A stretch of DNA of 64,000 nt from Mesodorylaimus sp. YZB2_4 (GCA_030248295.1 JASANH010001652.1:434001-498000); one strand, 5' to 3'. Numbered from the stretch's first letter, positions 11,045 through 22,189 are shown. A program made the numbers and translations. The notes: generated from the sequence alone by a model not told the origin.

Positions 11045-12235
11045 ATGACTGTTTTTCCGAGCAGCATAGAGACCACTCGATTGCGACTTGTGGATTTAGA
11101 TCCGGACGAGGATGCTGGAGCAGTAAATGCCCCGATTCTGGACACCTTTGATACATTGCATCCATTCATGCTGTTTGCTGAGAAGCCACCGATGGTTGAG
11201 GAAACTCGTGCGGCATTGGCGAAGAAGAAGGAAGGCAGAGCCAGGGGCATATTTTATAACTATGGCATTGTGGTCAAGGTATGGTCACTTAATTGGTCAC
11301 TCATTCAAGACTTGATTATCGAGGCAGGAAGAGCGAGGATATGTCGGACACTGGTGCCATAGCGCTGTTCTCAGCACGGCTGGGGTATTGAGGTCGAATC
11401 TCTCCCTGCGCTGTTCCTAAAAGCATTGACAAAGTACAGACTTTATTGGGCCGACTTCGGCCATACTTAACAGTATTCTCATTTTTGCGCAGAAAAAATG
11501 AAGCCGTACAAGCGGGCTTCAAATTTTTTAAAAAGCCTGCTGAACCTTGTCTTTCTTGTAGTGGTCCTAGGACCATTACAAGAATGACGAGAACGGGCGG
11601 CTTGACAATTGCGCTGGTAGCAGGGGCCTAACTAACAGCAAGTAACTAATGCGTCTTTCAGCACTCCTGTCTGTGCGCCTATTATGCTGTGATGATCGCA
11701 TTTCTATCTTCTTGCTAGCAGTAAGTGACAAACGGAGTGAAGGGCATGTAAAGTGAACCACCTCCTTTCCTCTGGCGGGAGTCCGATCCCTCCTCAAGTG
11801 TGACAGGGACTACTTTCCTACTGTGCCATGACATCCACTCCAGTGATTGTGGCATGACCATTTCAGGAGAACAACACGATGATTGGGCTTTGCGCCATAT
11901 CTTGTCTTCGAAGCTACATCGGCGACCGGATTCGAAATCAAGTTGACTCGCCCTCCTACAAGAATCCATGGCTGATCAGCTATTGGATGAATAAACGTTA
12001 CGAAAACAGAGGCTACATGACCGAGGCGTGCACAGCCCTGTTGGAACGAGGTGTGCTCGATTTGGGCATCGATTGCTTCTTGGCCGATGTGAAACCGAAT
12101 AATGAGAAGAGTGCTGGACTACTGAAACGATTAGGTTTCGAACTGGCGGCCACAGCGATGATGACTAATTTGGGCAGGAGAAGTGATTGGCCTTCAAAGG
12201 TGCCTTGCGATGTGTACAGGAAAATGAACACTTGA
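11045..12235 (+). CDS. GNAT acetyltransferase, RimL type, copy 1
   Basis: Two exons, 11045-11278 (78 codons, phase 0) and 11867-12235, encode 200 residues. The fold is that of GCN5-related acetyltransferases of the Acetyltransf_3/RimL group, which move acetyl from acetyl-CoA to an amine, in bacteria often a protein N-terminus. The first exon gives the ETTRLRLVDLDPDED strand-turn and DTFDTLHPF. The second gives IGLC, the acetyl-CoA loop (SYWMNKRYENRGYMTEA) and the NEKSAGLLKRLGFE C-terminal signature. The consensus R-x-x-G-x-G loop is R-Y-E-N-R-G here, with Asn for the first Gly. It ends DWPSKVPCDVYRKMNT, an ending shared with the other copies. The intron (588 nt) sits at the same codon as in copies 2, 4 and 5. 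The substrate cannot be told from the sequence. Confidence 0.88.
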
Positions 12236-12719
12236 AGTCAGTGTAGGACTTGTGCCTGGGGATATCGGATCATACTTCTTCAAATCTATAACCAAGATAA
12301 CCACTGTTTCTAATGAGATTGTTTTCCTGTTAGCCGTGCAGTTTACACAGACTGTTTCCTCTGCAGAGCCTACTTGTCAATGCCTCGCCGTGCAACCCTA
12401 TAAAATGCACGGATTACAGGAAAACTGATAAAATAAAGTCCTAGTACCGATCAGCTACTTGCTATTTACAATACGTAAGAGAATGAGAAAAACCAGCCCT
12501 GACTGTGCTCCACCAGGGCAATCAGTGTACACATGAGGCAACACACCCAAACCAGGCTGTTACATGAATATTGCAGTTGTGCACACTTTGGTGGTGCAGC
12601 CTCACGTTACAACAGGACTGCCCATGCGCGCGATAGTAGAGTCGGACCCAGTGGAGCAAAAGATGGAGTGGAGGATCAAAGTGGATCAGAAACGTCAAAC
12701 CACTGCAAATTATGACTAG
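12236..12719. other. Intergenic, no gene seen
   Basis: This is the 3' flank of GNAT copy 1. An AATAAAG motif near 12432-12438 may be its polyadenylation signal. No supported gene is seen. Confidence 0.3.
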
Positions 12720-13755
12720 ACACCTGATCAGGTCGAGTCAACCCGACCCGACCCGAAAGTCCCTGATCCACAATTTCGTGTCGGGTTGACCCAAATTTTT
12801 TAGCGGCTGCTGAAGTTGCTTGAGATAGAAACTTCGCACAATTCCTCCCAATATTTAGTGACTTAGTTGCTGACTGTGTGAAAATATTTCGATGAGAACA
12901 CCTTATTTTACGCACCCAAATTTTCATCTTTTGTTATTCCCTAGTAAATAAAACATCATCTTCGCATTTCCCACAATAGTGACCAAATAATCAGAAAAAA
13001 CCAAGTGTGTTTAAAAGCGACTAGGGTCTTTACGCTAGTCTTTAGCAAGACTTGATCAATCCAAATAATAGAGACTACTTGCATGACTTTTGGAGTCAGA
13101 GACAGGCTCTACTGATGAACCCACGCTAGAGTATTCACCTAGTCTTCACAAAAGATATTGCTGACAAAGTCATATTGTGCTGGAGACTAGGACCTTTGCT
13201 ACTGACAGAGGAATGTGAGGGCACCTATGTCTTTCGATCAGAGTAAATTGGTTTGCAATGTAACATGAATCAGGTCAAGGGAGTTATTGATGCACAGAAT
13301 ACTTGCCAGGGTTTTGCGGCCAGTTGTACCAGAATTTACGTCTTCATATTCAGGAATCAAATGTGGCAATATTCCTTAATAAGACCTGTTAGAAATTATC
13401 AAGTCCTACTAAACTGTGGCTAGTCCCACTCATGCATCTTAGTTGCTAAGAATGTCATTGAGAACTTACAACAGATGAGCCCATTACCAGAAATGACTCA
13501 GAACATTTGGTCATACTCACATCTTATCTACAGTTAGTCTGACATTTTTGGAAGGTACGCAGAATGAAAACAATGGAATGCATGCAAGGTTTTATGTATG
13601 CTAAGCAAGTTCTGCGAGTTCTGGAGTTTAGGGCAGATACAGTATTGAAAGATTTCATTCGCTTCTAAATTGTGGTAACTCGCAAGATTGCAGTATTTTT
13701 GACCCGTTTGACCCGATCCTTTAAAAAAGTGGCCCAAACCGACCCGACCCGGGGT
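12720..13755. mobile_element. Transposon relic with GACCCGACCCG ends, matches 61030-61395
   Basis: The segment starts and ends with GACCCGACCCG-rich blocks (12735-12795 and 13700-13752). Its interior (CAAGGGAGTTATTG near 13275, CTAGTCCCACTCATGCATC, AAATGACTCAGAACATTTGGTC) is found in the same order at 61030-61395. The second copy lacks about 450 bp present here (about 12807-13260), so this copy carries an extra insertion or the other a deletion. No open reading frame for a transposase remains. The class is unknown; GGGTC-rich ends occur in several DNA-transposon families. Confidence 0.6.
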
Positions 13756-14794
13756 CTACAGTAATTATGACGCGGAAACACAAGATGACATGACCAGAAG
13801 GGTGACTGCATAAATCCTGAATGACTACGCGGTAGGCAGACTTGTCCCCGCCAGAGAGGAATCCTAGTCAGGTCTATGTGGAACCCATAGAATACCATTC
13901 GGGATCGACATGGATCATATCGATGTCATCTGGAATTCATTTGGAGCACTGTGGATCCACATGCAAGGCGTGGAAATCAACAGCCCATATTGAATCCACT
14001 CGGGACCGCTATGGGAAGCTGTGGAAGAAGAAATCTGGGAGCCACTCTAGAAAGACCGCTCAGCTTGCGCGAAGGCGAGGCTAGAAAGGAGGGCGGAGGC
14101 TACCACATGTATGCAACAAGAATCATTATTGATGTACGATATAATATGTATAAAACCGCAGTTACGTCAAGGTCACAGCCAAAAATATACAGTAAGTATG
14201 GGGGATCCATAAAAGATTGATCAGCAGACGATCAGTACACAGGCACAACATGATATGAATAGAAGCAGCATTGTTTGCGTTGTCTTGAGAGCTGGTGCCG
14301 CCTAATATCACAGGCTCACAGGCTGTGAAGGCAGTGGTTGTCGATAGACTGTCCGTCGTTGTCGCCTTGGAGTAAACAAAGTCAAAAGTAGGGAGGACCC
14401 TTTGCCTTGTTCTCCTCTTCCTGCCTATAGGGAAACGATTTTCTAGACTGAAAATACCTAGTTGCATACAGTAATCCCTCAATAAGTTTTAGAAAGCGAT
14501 GCCGCTAAAAATGGTGGACTGGTTGAAAACACGTAACTACTGTACAACAGCAAATTTATTGCAACGGTTGGGTCCAAAAGTTTTACAAGGTAAGCTGCGG
14601 GATTTCCCCTCAAAACACCCCGCTTGCCATTCGCAAAAACCACCCATAAAATTTGAAGAAACGGCATGAGCACTTCGGTTGCGCAAAGCTACACCAGCCA
14701 ACGTAAGTCGTTATCAATTTCTTCCTTCATGTGGTTGTCGCGTGATGTCCCGCCATCGCTTGTATGCTGTTTACTTTGCCTCACTCGTCCTCCT
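13756..14794. other. Intergenic, no gene seen
   Basis: Frames of 60-105 codons occur on both strands, but none has a convincing motif, splice support or similarity to other parts of the window. Confidence 0.3.
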
Positions 14795-14833
14795 GATGAC
14801 GCCTAATTGCGTCATCCTCTCTCCCATATAAAA
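14795..14833 (+). promoter_or_regulatory. Promoter of GNAT copy 2: palindrome plus TATA box
   Basis: GATGACGC and GCGTCATC form perfect 8-bp inverted arms (14795-14802, 14809-14816), each holding a TGACG/CGTCA half-site like those bound by CREB/ATF bZIP factors. A TATAAAA box follows at 14827-14833. The ATG is at 14880. Copy 4 keeps an equivalent arrangement at 32800-32836, which argues that it is the core promoter. Confidence 0.5.
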
Positions 14834-14879
14834 CTGCACTTTCGCACGTGAAAGTAATTTGTTCAGGCCACCTCGAAGA

Positions 14880-15959
14880 ATGGGCTCCTTACCAGTGTGC
14901 ATTGAAACTGGCCGATTGAGGCTATCATTTGTGGACCCCGACAAAGAGGCGGCCCTAGTCCATGCTCTGGTACTGGACACTTTCGACTCGTTGCATCCTT
15001 TCATGCTGTTCGCCGAAAAGAAGCCCTTAGTTGAGGACACGAGGCGAGCATTTGAGGAAATGAGTAAACAAGCGGAAAGTGGAATTGGTTACCATTTTGG
15101 AATGTTTTTGAAGGTAAGCTAACGGATGCTGAAGGTTGCTGCTGGAGTGGAAATGCAGAGGAAACAGCTGCGTCCTGGACGCCTTTCTCAACCTTACTGC
15201 TGTCCAACGTTGTTTGACAAGTCATTCACGAAACTCACTTCAAAGTTCCATTAGTCACAAATATTCATTAGTTTCGCCTTCCGTGCTCCAAATTATCCCC
15301 ATGGATTTCCTATTCCACAAAGTAAATCCATGATCGTCTGTGCTCTGCTACCACCCTTCTTATCCAACTTTTGCCAGCCATCATTCTTTGAAATGAGGAA
15401 ACTATATTTTACACATCAAGGGCAAGAATGTGACTTCATATTGAAGTGAAGATTCTATTAATCTGATGCTTGTTTTTGGCTTTTGCACATAATCATCGGT
15501 GTCCCATGGGGGTCGTGTAAAACGTGGTTTCAGACAGCGTTATTTGCTCCAAATAATGATTTCAGTTTTCAACGCCAAATCCTATTGTTCCAGGGAACCA
15601 ATGCATTGATCGGAGTGTGTGGCATTTCCAGTCTTCGAAGTCATCTCGGCGATCGAATTCGTGACCAGGTCGACTCGCCGTCCTATAAGCATCCGTGGCT
15701 AATTGGCTATTGGCTACATAAGAAATACGAAGGCCTCGGATACATGGCCGAGGCGTGCCTTGCGCTGATTGATCACGCAGTTCGTTGTTTGCAGGCTGAT
15801 TGTTTCTTGGCTGACGTCAATCCAAGAAATGAGAAAAGTTCTGGCTTGCTAAAACGGCTCGGCTTCGAATTCGTAATGTACGCAGAGATGATGAATCTTG
15901 GCGTGAGGAGTGATTGGCCTGAACGTGTCGACTGCCACGTGTACCGCAAGCTATGCTAG
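14880..15959 (+). CDS. GNAT acetyltransferase, RimL type, copy 2
   Basis: Exons 14880-15113 (78 codons) and 15594-15959 encode 199 residues. The start is the ATG giving MGSLPVCIETGRLRLS, aligned with MCSLPICIETDRLRLS of copy 4. The acetyl-CoA loop reads K-Y-E-G-L-G-Y-M-A-E-A, so Lys replaces the usual Arg/Gln at its first position, as in copy 4. The ends are NEKSSGLLKRLGFEF and DWPERVDCHVYRKLC. It is the closest relative of copy 4, and the similarity runs beyond the gene on both sides (TATA region, 3' flank). The pair therefore arose by segmental duplication. The intron is 480 nt, phase 0, at the shared position. Confidence 0.88.
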
Positions 15960-16267
15960 ACTATAGGTGGCTTACGACCAAACCAACCTCTCATTGGCGA
16001 TAGTAAATTAGAAAATCTCTGCGGTTATCATGTGCTTCCAGTTGCGTCTGAATATTATCCAATGCATGTCGTATTCAAGACCGTGCCTGGCCATGTCATA
16101 AATTCGGATGTCGCCAGGTTTACCGCACCAATATCTATACAGTACAGTCTTCTGATAAAGAAAAAGTAAACGCGAAGAATGCCACTTTTTCAAGTTGAAT
16201 CTGTTTTTAAAACGAGTCTGCAAAGAAATAGCTGCGACAATTGATTTTGAATGGTTAAGATACCGCC

Positions 16268-16733
16268 ATGAATTCCGCCGCCAAAATTTCTCTCGCTTTA
16301 TTAGCGCTTTTCATGTATACTTTGGTTGAGGCACGCGATACGCGCTATTACACGCAGCCTTGGTCAGCAGGCGATGCAATGTGCAGTGAGAGCAAGGGGG
16401 ACGATCTTCCTTCGGGCAAGGAGGGGCCGCACTTTACACTGAACCAAATTCAAGGTAGCCGCAAGTTTTCTTTATTTTGTGGCCTTTATAGCTCATGTGG
16501 TATGACATGGGGATCAAATCCTGGTGGGCGTGGTACGTTTGCACTGACGATGAGCAGCGTCACTAAAGCGGAGCCCTCCGGGGTGGCTGGTCAAGGGTTG
16601 CAGCATTAAACTGATCCCTTCCAGCTACGACAGGGCATCTACCTGTGAAGCTTCGTTGGTTTGCTCTCATGTGTGTGTCTTTTGTTTATTTTCAGCCGCA
16701 TCATCATCGAACGTGGACAAAACTGGAATTTAA
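16268..16733 (+). CDS. Small secreted peptide, two exons (candidate)
   Basis: The ATG at 16268 begins a clear signal peptide (MNSAAKISLALLALFMYTLV, then EA and a basic RD). Exon 1 probably ends at the donor CAAG/GTAGCC (16454). The acceptor TTTATTTTCAG (16695) gives exon 2, 16696-16733, and a 74-residue product with one cysteine, rich in Ser, Asp and Lys. In another frame the downstream segment is open to 16863 and encodes a longer tail, but no donor in exon 1 has the phase to use it. No family is recognised. The gene lies in the stretch (about 16.05-18.15 kb) that is absent from the duplicate of this region at 34 kb. Confidence 0.45.
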
Positions 16734-17070
16734 GTTACACGGATTTACTTACTGGAGAATTCTATCGCAGCAAGTATCCGACACCTTATGACTGTACTCT
16801 AATTTTACATTTCGTCATAAATTCTGATTTTCCAAAGCAAAATCAGGATCGTTTTGGCCGCTGATCGCTATCGTTGCTGAGCTTCCGAATGTAATGCGTA
16901 CAAAGTTTGAAAAACCTGTGATGATGGCCCTTGGCCAGAGTCAAAAAGCCACTGAGGCAAACGTTTAGTGGTAAGAAAGATTCTTTAGCCAACGGTTTAA
17001 TTAGATTTTGTGCTTAATTTTATGGCAACAGTTGCCGAGCTAAAACGCTTGTCAAAAATTGAATTTGTCG

Positions 17071-17231
17071 GCGCTTTTGCCGTTTGATCCCTAGGCAAAG
17101 GCTAGTATAAGGCTGGCTGAATCCTTATATGAGCCTTAGCATAAGTTTCATTCCAGACTAAGCCTAAGCCTAAGCCTTGGCCTAATACAAGCCTAAGCTA
17201 ACCCATGTTGGGGACCAAACAGCAAAAGTGC
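17071..17231. mobile_element. Miniature inverted-repeat element with (GCCTAA) units, copy 1
   Basis: The ends GCGCTTTTGCCGTTTGATCC and, inverted, GCACTTTTGCTGTTTGGTCC form terminal inverted repeats of about 21 bp. The interior holds AAGCCTAAGCCTAAGCC at about 17160-17177. No coding capacity is present. Confidence 0.6.
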
Positions 17232-17446
17232 CGCACCTTGTTCTAGCAAGTCAAGCCCAGTTACGAGCCAACAATTCTGAACCGATCCCAGCAATGTCAG
17301 CAATGCACCAAGTCACTCAGGCCAAGTACAACGAACATTCGAGAACATTCAAGACTAGATCGGACGATGGCCGAGAGTATTGGTGATATGTAAATCAAGC
17401 CAGTCGGGAAGTAGCTATAAGGGTATATAACGTATATAAGAACTTT

Positions 17447-17579
17447 GCACTTTTGCTCTTTGTCCCCCCAATAGACTTAGGCTTAGGCTGGACAGGCTGG
17501 AGTCAGGCTTAGTCTTAGCCTTAGGCTCAGGTTAGGATAAACTAGATTCCAGAGATTGGGGGACAAACTGCAAAAGCGC
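17447..17579. mobile_element. Miniature inverted-repeat element with (TTAGGC) units, copy 2
   Basis: The left end GCACTTTTGCTCTTTGTCCC and the right end (inverted GCGCTTTTGCAGTTTGTCCC) match the element at 17071-17231. The interior has ACTTAGGCTTAGGCTGG (17475-17491), the reverse complement of the units in copy 1, so the two copies are in opposite orientation inside. Confidence 0.6.
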
Positions 17580-18149
17580 CCAAGGTGCAAGGTCAAACAC
17601 TACACACCTTACACATTCGCTGCAGCAATATTTCAAAGCAGTATAGCTAACGAAAAACACATCACATCAGTCTGGGCAGATGCTGCCAAAGCGGGGTACT
17701 TTTTTACAAGAACCCCTAACTGCCATCACCATGAGTCGCAGGGCGCGCTCATCTTGAAGTGAGTTTTTGCTCTGACATGGATAGTTCAACCAACAAAGTC
17801 ATATGTCTGCGTAACATGAAGAAACTTGTTTCTGCTATATAGAAATGGGCAGGTGCCGATTGGGTCGCTGGGACCTGAGTGTCATAGAAGCCGGCCGGAC
17901 CGTGTACGTCCGGCTACTCCTGGGTATGCGGACACTTTTCATTGTGCACTGTATATACATACATGGTGGATTCCAGCTGCCGACTCCTGTTTTGTCTCGT
18001 TGTTTTAAGGTTAGAAGATTCATTGAATCCTTCTTACAAAAAACATGTTCCGCACGCACTGTTTTTGAATATCACTCCCGCACAATGTACCTGAACATCT
18101 TCACTACCCACCCCTTGCGCGCTCGAGTTCACTTTGACTGGTTCGTTAT

Positions 18150-18805
18150 ACTTGCAAACTGCGATTACCTTCGACGAACATTGGTGAGTGCACCAGGTTT
18201 TTAAAAACGGACCCGGTCCGTCTGCACTCACAGCTGATGACGTTTGCTCATTCAATTCACTCCGCCAGTCCTCCAAGGCACTTTCATAAAAAGACATTCT
18301 TGCCTCGTATTGAACTGCCAGTATGGGTGTGTCCAGAACGTTGGAATCCGGTTGCTTACTCTTGCCAACTCCACCCATGTCCGGCACGCCCAGTCTATTA
18401 TAAACCTTCCTTAAATAAGAAATAGAATGTTCGTTCCGGCTAAGCTATTGTCCACAACCTTGTCTCGTAAAATGGTTGGAAGAGAAGGTTTACCTGTGAT
18501 TCGTTGTCAGAGAACGGACTTGCCTTAGTAAGGCGATTCCGGCAGAGACCGCCTACATCGGCGCTTCAAAGGTCGCTGACCTGACAGACCTAGTCCAGCA
18601 CACAATAGGCCCCTACTCCACCCTCCGATTGTTAATGATGCGTAATATATGACAGGGTCTCCGCATTTTCTGAAACCCATTCTCCCGCAAGTGTCCTGAA
18701 CAGTTCTGTCATCTGGTCCCTCAGCAAAGCCCCAGACATGTACACTACATCCGAAATCGTACACGTACTTTGGGCACAAATTTATTTTTACGTTTTCCTG
18801 GTTAA
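18150..18805. repeat. Segmental duplication block, matches 34165-34810
   Basis: About 650 bp are closely similar, in the same orientation, to 34165-34810. Long identical runs include TCCTCCAAGGCACTTTCATA and ATCCGAAATCGTACACGTAC. On the minus strand both copies keep a frame containing MSFYESALEDWR and VLDTPILA (18034-18387 here). The first codons of the sulfotransferase-like gene lie in the right end of the block. The left end is within 20 bp of the CACCAGGTTTTTAAAAAC sequence. Confidence 0.85.
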
Positions 18806-20036
18806 TTTAAGATCTTTCTTTCAATTTCTGAATTTGTTGATACTAAAATTCAAAAATCTAATTCGAAAATCAAAAAACATCGATACAGAATCTTTAGCTA
18901 TTGTATCCAAAATCGTGTATCGATATCATCGAGAATTTCTCGATAGTGCTTTTCCAGATCGATTTATTGAAAAATTTGAGCGCTACGTAAACCCTGAAGA
19001 AATAATCACTCCGAAGAATGATCGAATATTTTTATATTCCGTTGAACGTCATCAAGCAACTTTTATCGAATTGCCAAAATCAATCTGTGAATATAACGCC
19101 GCTACAACACCATTCGCTCATCCGCGCATGTTCCGCGATGCTATCAAAACTATTCGCATTCCGATCACTCAATTTCATCGATTAGCTGATCGATACGGCG
19201 ATCCAACGTGCCCCGTCGTTTTATTATGGAGTTCAGGACGATGCGGATCGACACTGCTTTCCAAACTGGTCGCTCTAGCTAATCCTAAAGTACTGACTTT
19301 GAGCGAACCAGATTTGTTCACTAGTTTGTACCAGATTGTGGAAGATGAGAAATGTCAACCGGAAGAAAAAAATGCGATTGTAAGAAGTTCTTTAAGACTA
19401 TTTTTTAGGCCAATGGAGAACGTGGATGCGATTTTTATGAAACCACGTGTTTATAGAGTTGGTTGGATGCCTCGATTATTCCGTGATTTGCCCACTGTCC
19501 GACACATGTTTCTGCACCGACATAATCGCATGGACGCCATGAAATCGGCCTTCACAGCTGCACGCCCACAGTTGGTCGTAAAACAAACTTATATACGCGC
19601 CAATTATCCTCGATTAGCTAAAATTACTAATTTATGGTCGCTCAAACTATCAGAAGACGTTGAGCAAGCGGCCAAGGAAGCTGGCTTGAAGAATAGTTTA
19701 TTCGAAGTTATTTGCAGATTTCGAGGCGAGCACGATGTCGCATTTTTAAAATGTAAACAAAGATATGATAAAATTTTATTTTATGAAGATTTAATAAAAG
19801 ATCCTAAATCAATGGTACAAGATGTGTTCGAACAATTGCAGCTGCCCTGCCCGCCATTAGATCGAATGGACGAATGGATGAAAGAAGACTCGCAAGCGGG
19901 AACACCACTTTCTAGTAAAAATTCCGAGGGGAAGGAAAAAATGTTATCAGCGATAGCAAAAGACAAAGAGGTCCTGATAAGGATTCAAAGATTTATAGAT
20001 ATTCTGCCCCGAATAACCAAAGCTAGTGACGAATAA
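18738..20036 (+). CDS. Sulfotransferase-like membrane-anchored enzyme, single exon
   Basis: This is an uninterrupted frame of 432 residues. After a short N-terminus, residues about 8-36 are hydrophobic and aromatic, followed by Lys/Arg. This fits a type II membrane anchor of the Golgi/ER and lumenal catalysis. The domain has a PAPS-binding P-loop (LLWSSGRCGSTLLSKL, about 162-177) and a 3'-phosphate segment (LHRHNRMDAMKS, about 259-270, with the R..D...S arrangement). These are the two hallmarks of sulfotransferases. Later there is FYEDLIKDP, also typical of the fold. The acceptor substrate is unknown and I do not recognise a named subfamily. The start is not certain: the first about 23 codons lie in a duplicated block (18150-18805) whose other copy at 34.8 kb does not continue into this gene. 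An acceptor TTAATTTAAG at 18806 could instead mark an exon start, and no in-frame ATG follows until deep in the domain. Confidence 0.8.
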   Translation: MYTTSEIVHVLWAQIYFYVFLVNLRSFFQFLNLLILKFKNLIRKSKNIDTESLAIVSKIVYRYHREFLDSAFPDRFIEKFERYVNPEEIITPKNDRIFLYSVERHQATFIELPKSICEYNAATTPFAHPRMFRDAIKTIRIPITQFHRLADRYGDPTCPVVLLWSSGRCGSTLLSKLVALANPKVLTLSEPDLFTSLYQIVEDEKCQPEEKNAIVRSSLRLFFRPMENVDAIFMKPRVYRVGWMPRLFRDLPTVRHMFLHRHNRMDAMKSAFTAARPQLVVKQTYIRANYPRLAKITNLWSLKLSEDVEQAAKEAGLKNSLFEVICRFRGEHDVAFLKCKQRYDKILFYEDLIKDPKSMVQDVFEQLQLPCPPLDRMDEWMKEDSQAGTPLSSKNSEGKEKMLSAIAKDKEVLIRIQRFIDILPRITKASDE

Positions 20037-20724
20037 TTCAGGGAACTGGGCCATTGCCCAACTGTTTACCTCGTGGCAGCGAAGTTTTTTAGTCATAATT
20101 TTTCTGAGTTCTATCAGATTGACAAAGCTTTTAAATTTGTCTGGTATCTGGACTGTTATGCAGTATTTTTCACTGCTATTGATTCTGAGAAGAAATAAAG
20201 TGTTGACGGACTGAGGGAAACTTTTAGCATGTGGGTGGAATCTGCATGTTTGGTTTCAGTTTAGTGCTAGTGTTCACAATTTTTTCGCGTTCGCGCTTTT
20301 CCAGTATCTCACCTCATTCTTTCCCTAATTCTGCTTCGAGCCTAGGACCTGGGAAAAAATGTATCTGTATAGTGTGTCGTCTATTGTTAGCGCAGTGGAC
20401 ATTGATCTCGACGGCAGAATTACACTTGATTTGATTTAAAAATACGATAGAGTATATTTCGAACAAACTTTTGATAACGAACCGTGCACGCGACTCACAG
20501 AAAACGACAGTGTGCCATGACTTCTAGAATCTTCTACCATCCTCTTTACACTCTTACTTTCGACTACTCATGCCTACCATGTCATCAACAGGCATGGTAG
20601 CACAGTTGGTAAAAATACTTGATTTGAATGCGTAGTTATGCGAGTGCGTATTGCGTAATACGCAAATTACGTACTCCACAAAGTATGCATACAAGTTTGC
20701 GTATTGCGTAATTTTTTACAGTCG
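20037..20724. other. Intergenic, no gene seen
   Basis: This is the 3' flank of the sulfotransferase-like gene. An AATAAAG at 20195-20201 is a likely polyadenylation signal. Around 20625-20715 the motif GCGTATTGCGTAAT occurs twice, with an inverted ATTACGCAATACGC-like partner, a small palindromic repeat. Confidence 0.4.
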
Positions 20725-20930
20725 GTTTTGTAACCAATCCTGGTAGGCGTAGGAGGGAGGCGGCCGACCGGTCGGCGGGACAAAAACTCCGATTGGAGCA
20801 GGCAAGTCTTGTGACTGTCTACGGCTGAAACATCAACCCGAGGGGTTGACGTCTCCCAGCCAGGGGAGAGTATCGATTACTCTCTCCCACTCGTCATGGC
20901 CTACCAGGCATGAGGGTTACAGTTTCTAGC
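20725..20930 (-). repeat. About 200-bp interspersed repeat, copy 3
   Basis: This is the reverse complement of the family at 1025-1210 and 2024-2222 (TCGATTACTCTCTCCCACTC, CCCAGCCAGGGGAG). It keeps the CCTACCAGGCATGAGGGTTA end and the GGCGTAGGAGGGAGG end, so it is nearly full length. Confidence 0.75.
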
Positions 20931-22189
20931 CCCAAACTGTAACTAATTATGCATCCTTGTCTAAACTTATCGGTGGGTATAGCAGCTGTAAGGTCCTTTT
21001 GGCATGGCAGTACATTTTTCTGCCGCTAATGGCCAGCTTTAAACGTCTAACTGGAAAAATTCCTGTCAGCTTCGATCATGGGATCATTCCAAGTAGGTAC
21101 TCTCAGCTCCCACTCGATCGATGCCTTAATTGCGATGAATAATTCCACTTTGGTACTTTTTGGATTACTCGTTCAGCGATGGCGGAAGATGCTGCATGTA
21201 ATTTTGACTGCTTTCAAACTGGGCGCACCGTTTGTATCGCCGCACTAAATGAGTTCTACTGTTGTGCAAATGTAATAATGCAACGAGTTTTTACCTCCCT
21301 CCCTTCATTCTGCAGCCGTTGTAGTGGAGGAATCTGTGTGATATTTTTCACGATTTTACGAATCATATAACGAAACTGATGCCCCAAGGTTCACCGAACT
21401 CGTGAAATTAGCAACTTCATGCATCACCATTTATTGCTCAGATAAGGTTATCAGTCGTCAAGACTACACGCAGTACAGTGCCACGCATGTGAACTACACT
21501 CCACACTACACACTACGCACTACAACTGAACTGTACTCCTACCACAGTCTTGTGCTACACTATCCAATAGCTTGGCTCTACGAAGGCGCTAAGCCAACCT
21601 ACGATAACAAATTCTTTGCAGAAAATTTGAAAACCTTAAAGCACCTCTATTTGAATTGTGATACTCGTAAAATGACAAATAACAGGACAAGAACACGACA
21701 AAAAACACAAAAAATACAAATATATAATAAAAAGACACAAACAAATATATATTGTAATTTAGATGCAGAGCTAAACCCTCGTCAGGCTTCCTCTCCTTCT
21801 TTTATGTATTAGTAAGGAGTATACTCCATTCAATAGTTTCACACCTAACAAATCAATTTCTATCTTCTCCATGATAACCATCGCAACTTTCGATTCGCCT
21901 GCCTCAAACACTATGCTAAGACCATGTACATTGCTAGAGGAGGGGCACAATTCAAAAGGTCAAATGAACTGAGCAGAATTTGTAATCAGTAGCCTAAGTT
22001 CGATTCCCACCTTTCAAAGGATTCACGTCTGATAAAGAGCGGGGTCCCTTCGATTCATGAGCTTATACATACGAGTATATTTGCGATTTAAAGTTTAAGA
22101 AAGCTTTGAAGTCTGAAAAAGGTTATTAGATTACTCTTTAAGCATTACTTGATCAAGCTGCTCTCGTTTGTTCGCACATTCTCTCTTCC
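20931..22189. other. Intergenic, no gene seen
   Basis: Short frames only. A low-complexity stretch with repeated ACTACAC-type units occurs at 21480-21540. The 3' side holds the minus-strand receptor's downstream region. Confidence 0.3.

Noticed and set aside
17157-17491. Telomere proximity, from TTAGGC units
   Set aside because: Only two to three units occur, inside small transposable elements and flanked by ordinary genes on both sides. They do not indicate a chromosome end.
18525-18779. Minus-strand frame MCPKYVYDFGCS... in the duplicated block as a gene of its own
   Set aside because: The second copy of the block (34500-34790) has stops in the same frame, so the frame is not kept. Mentioned only as part of the block.
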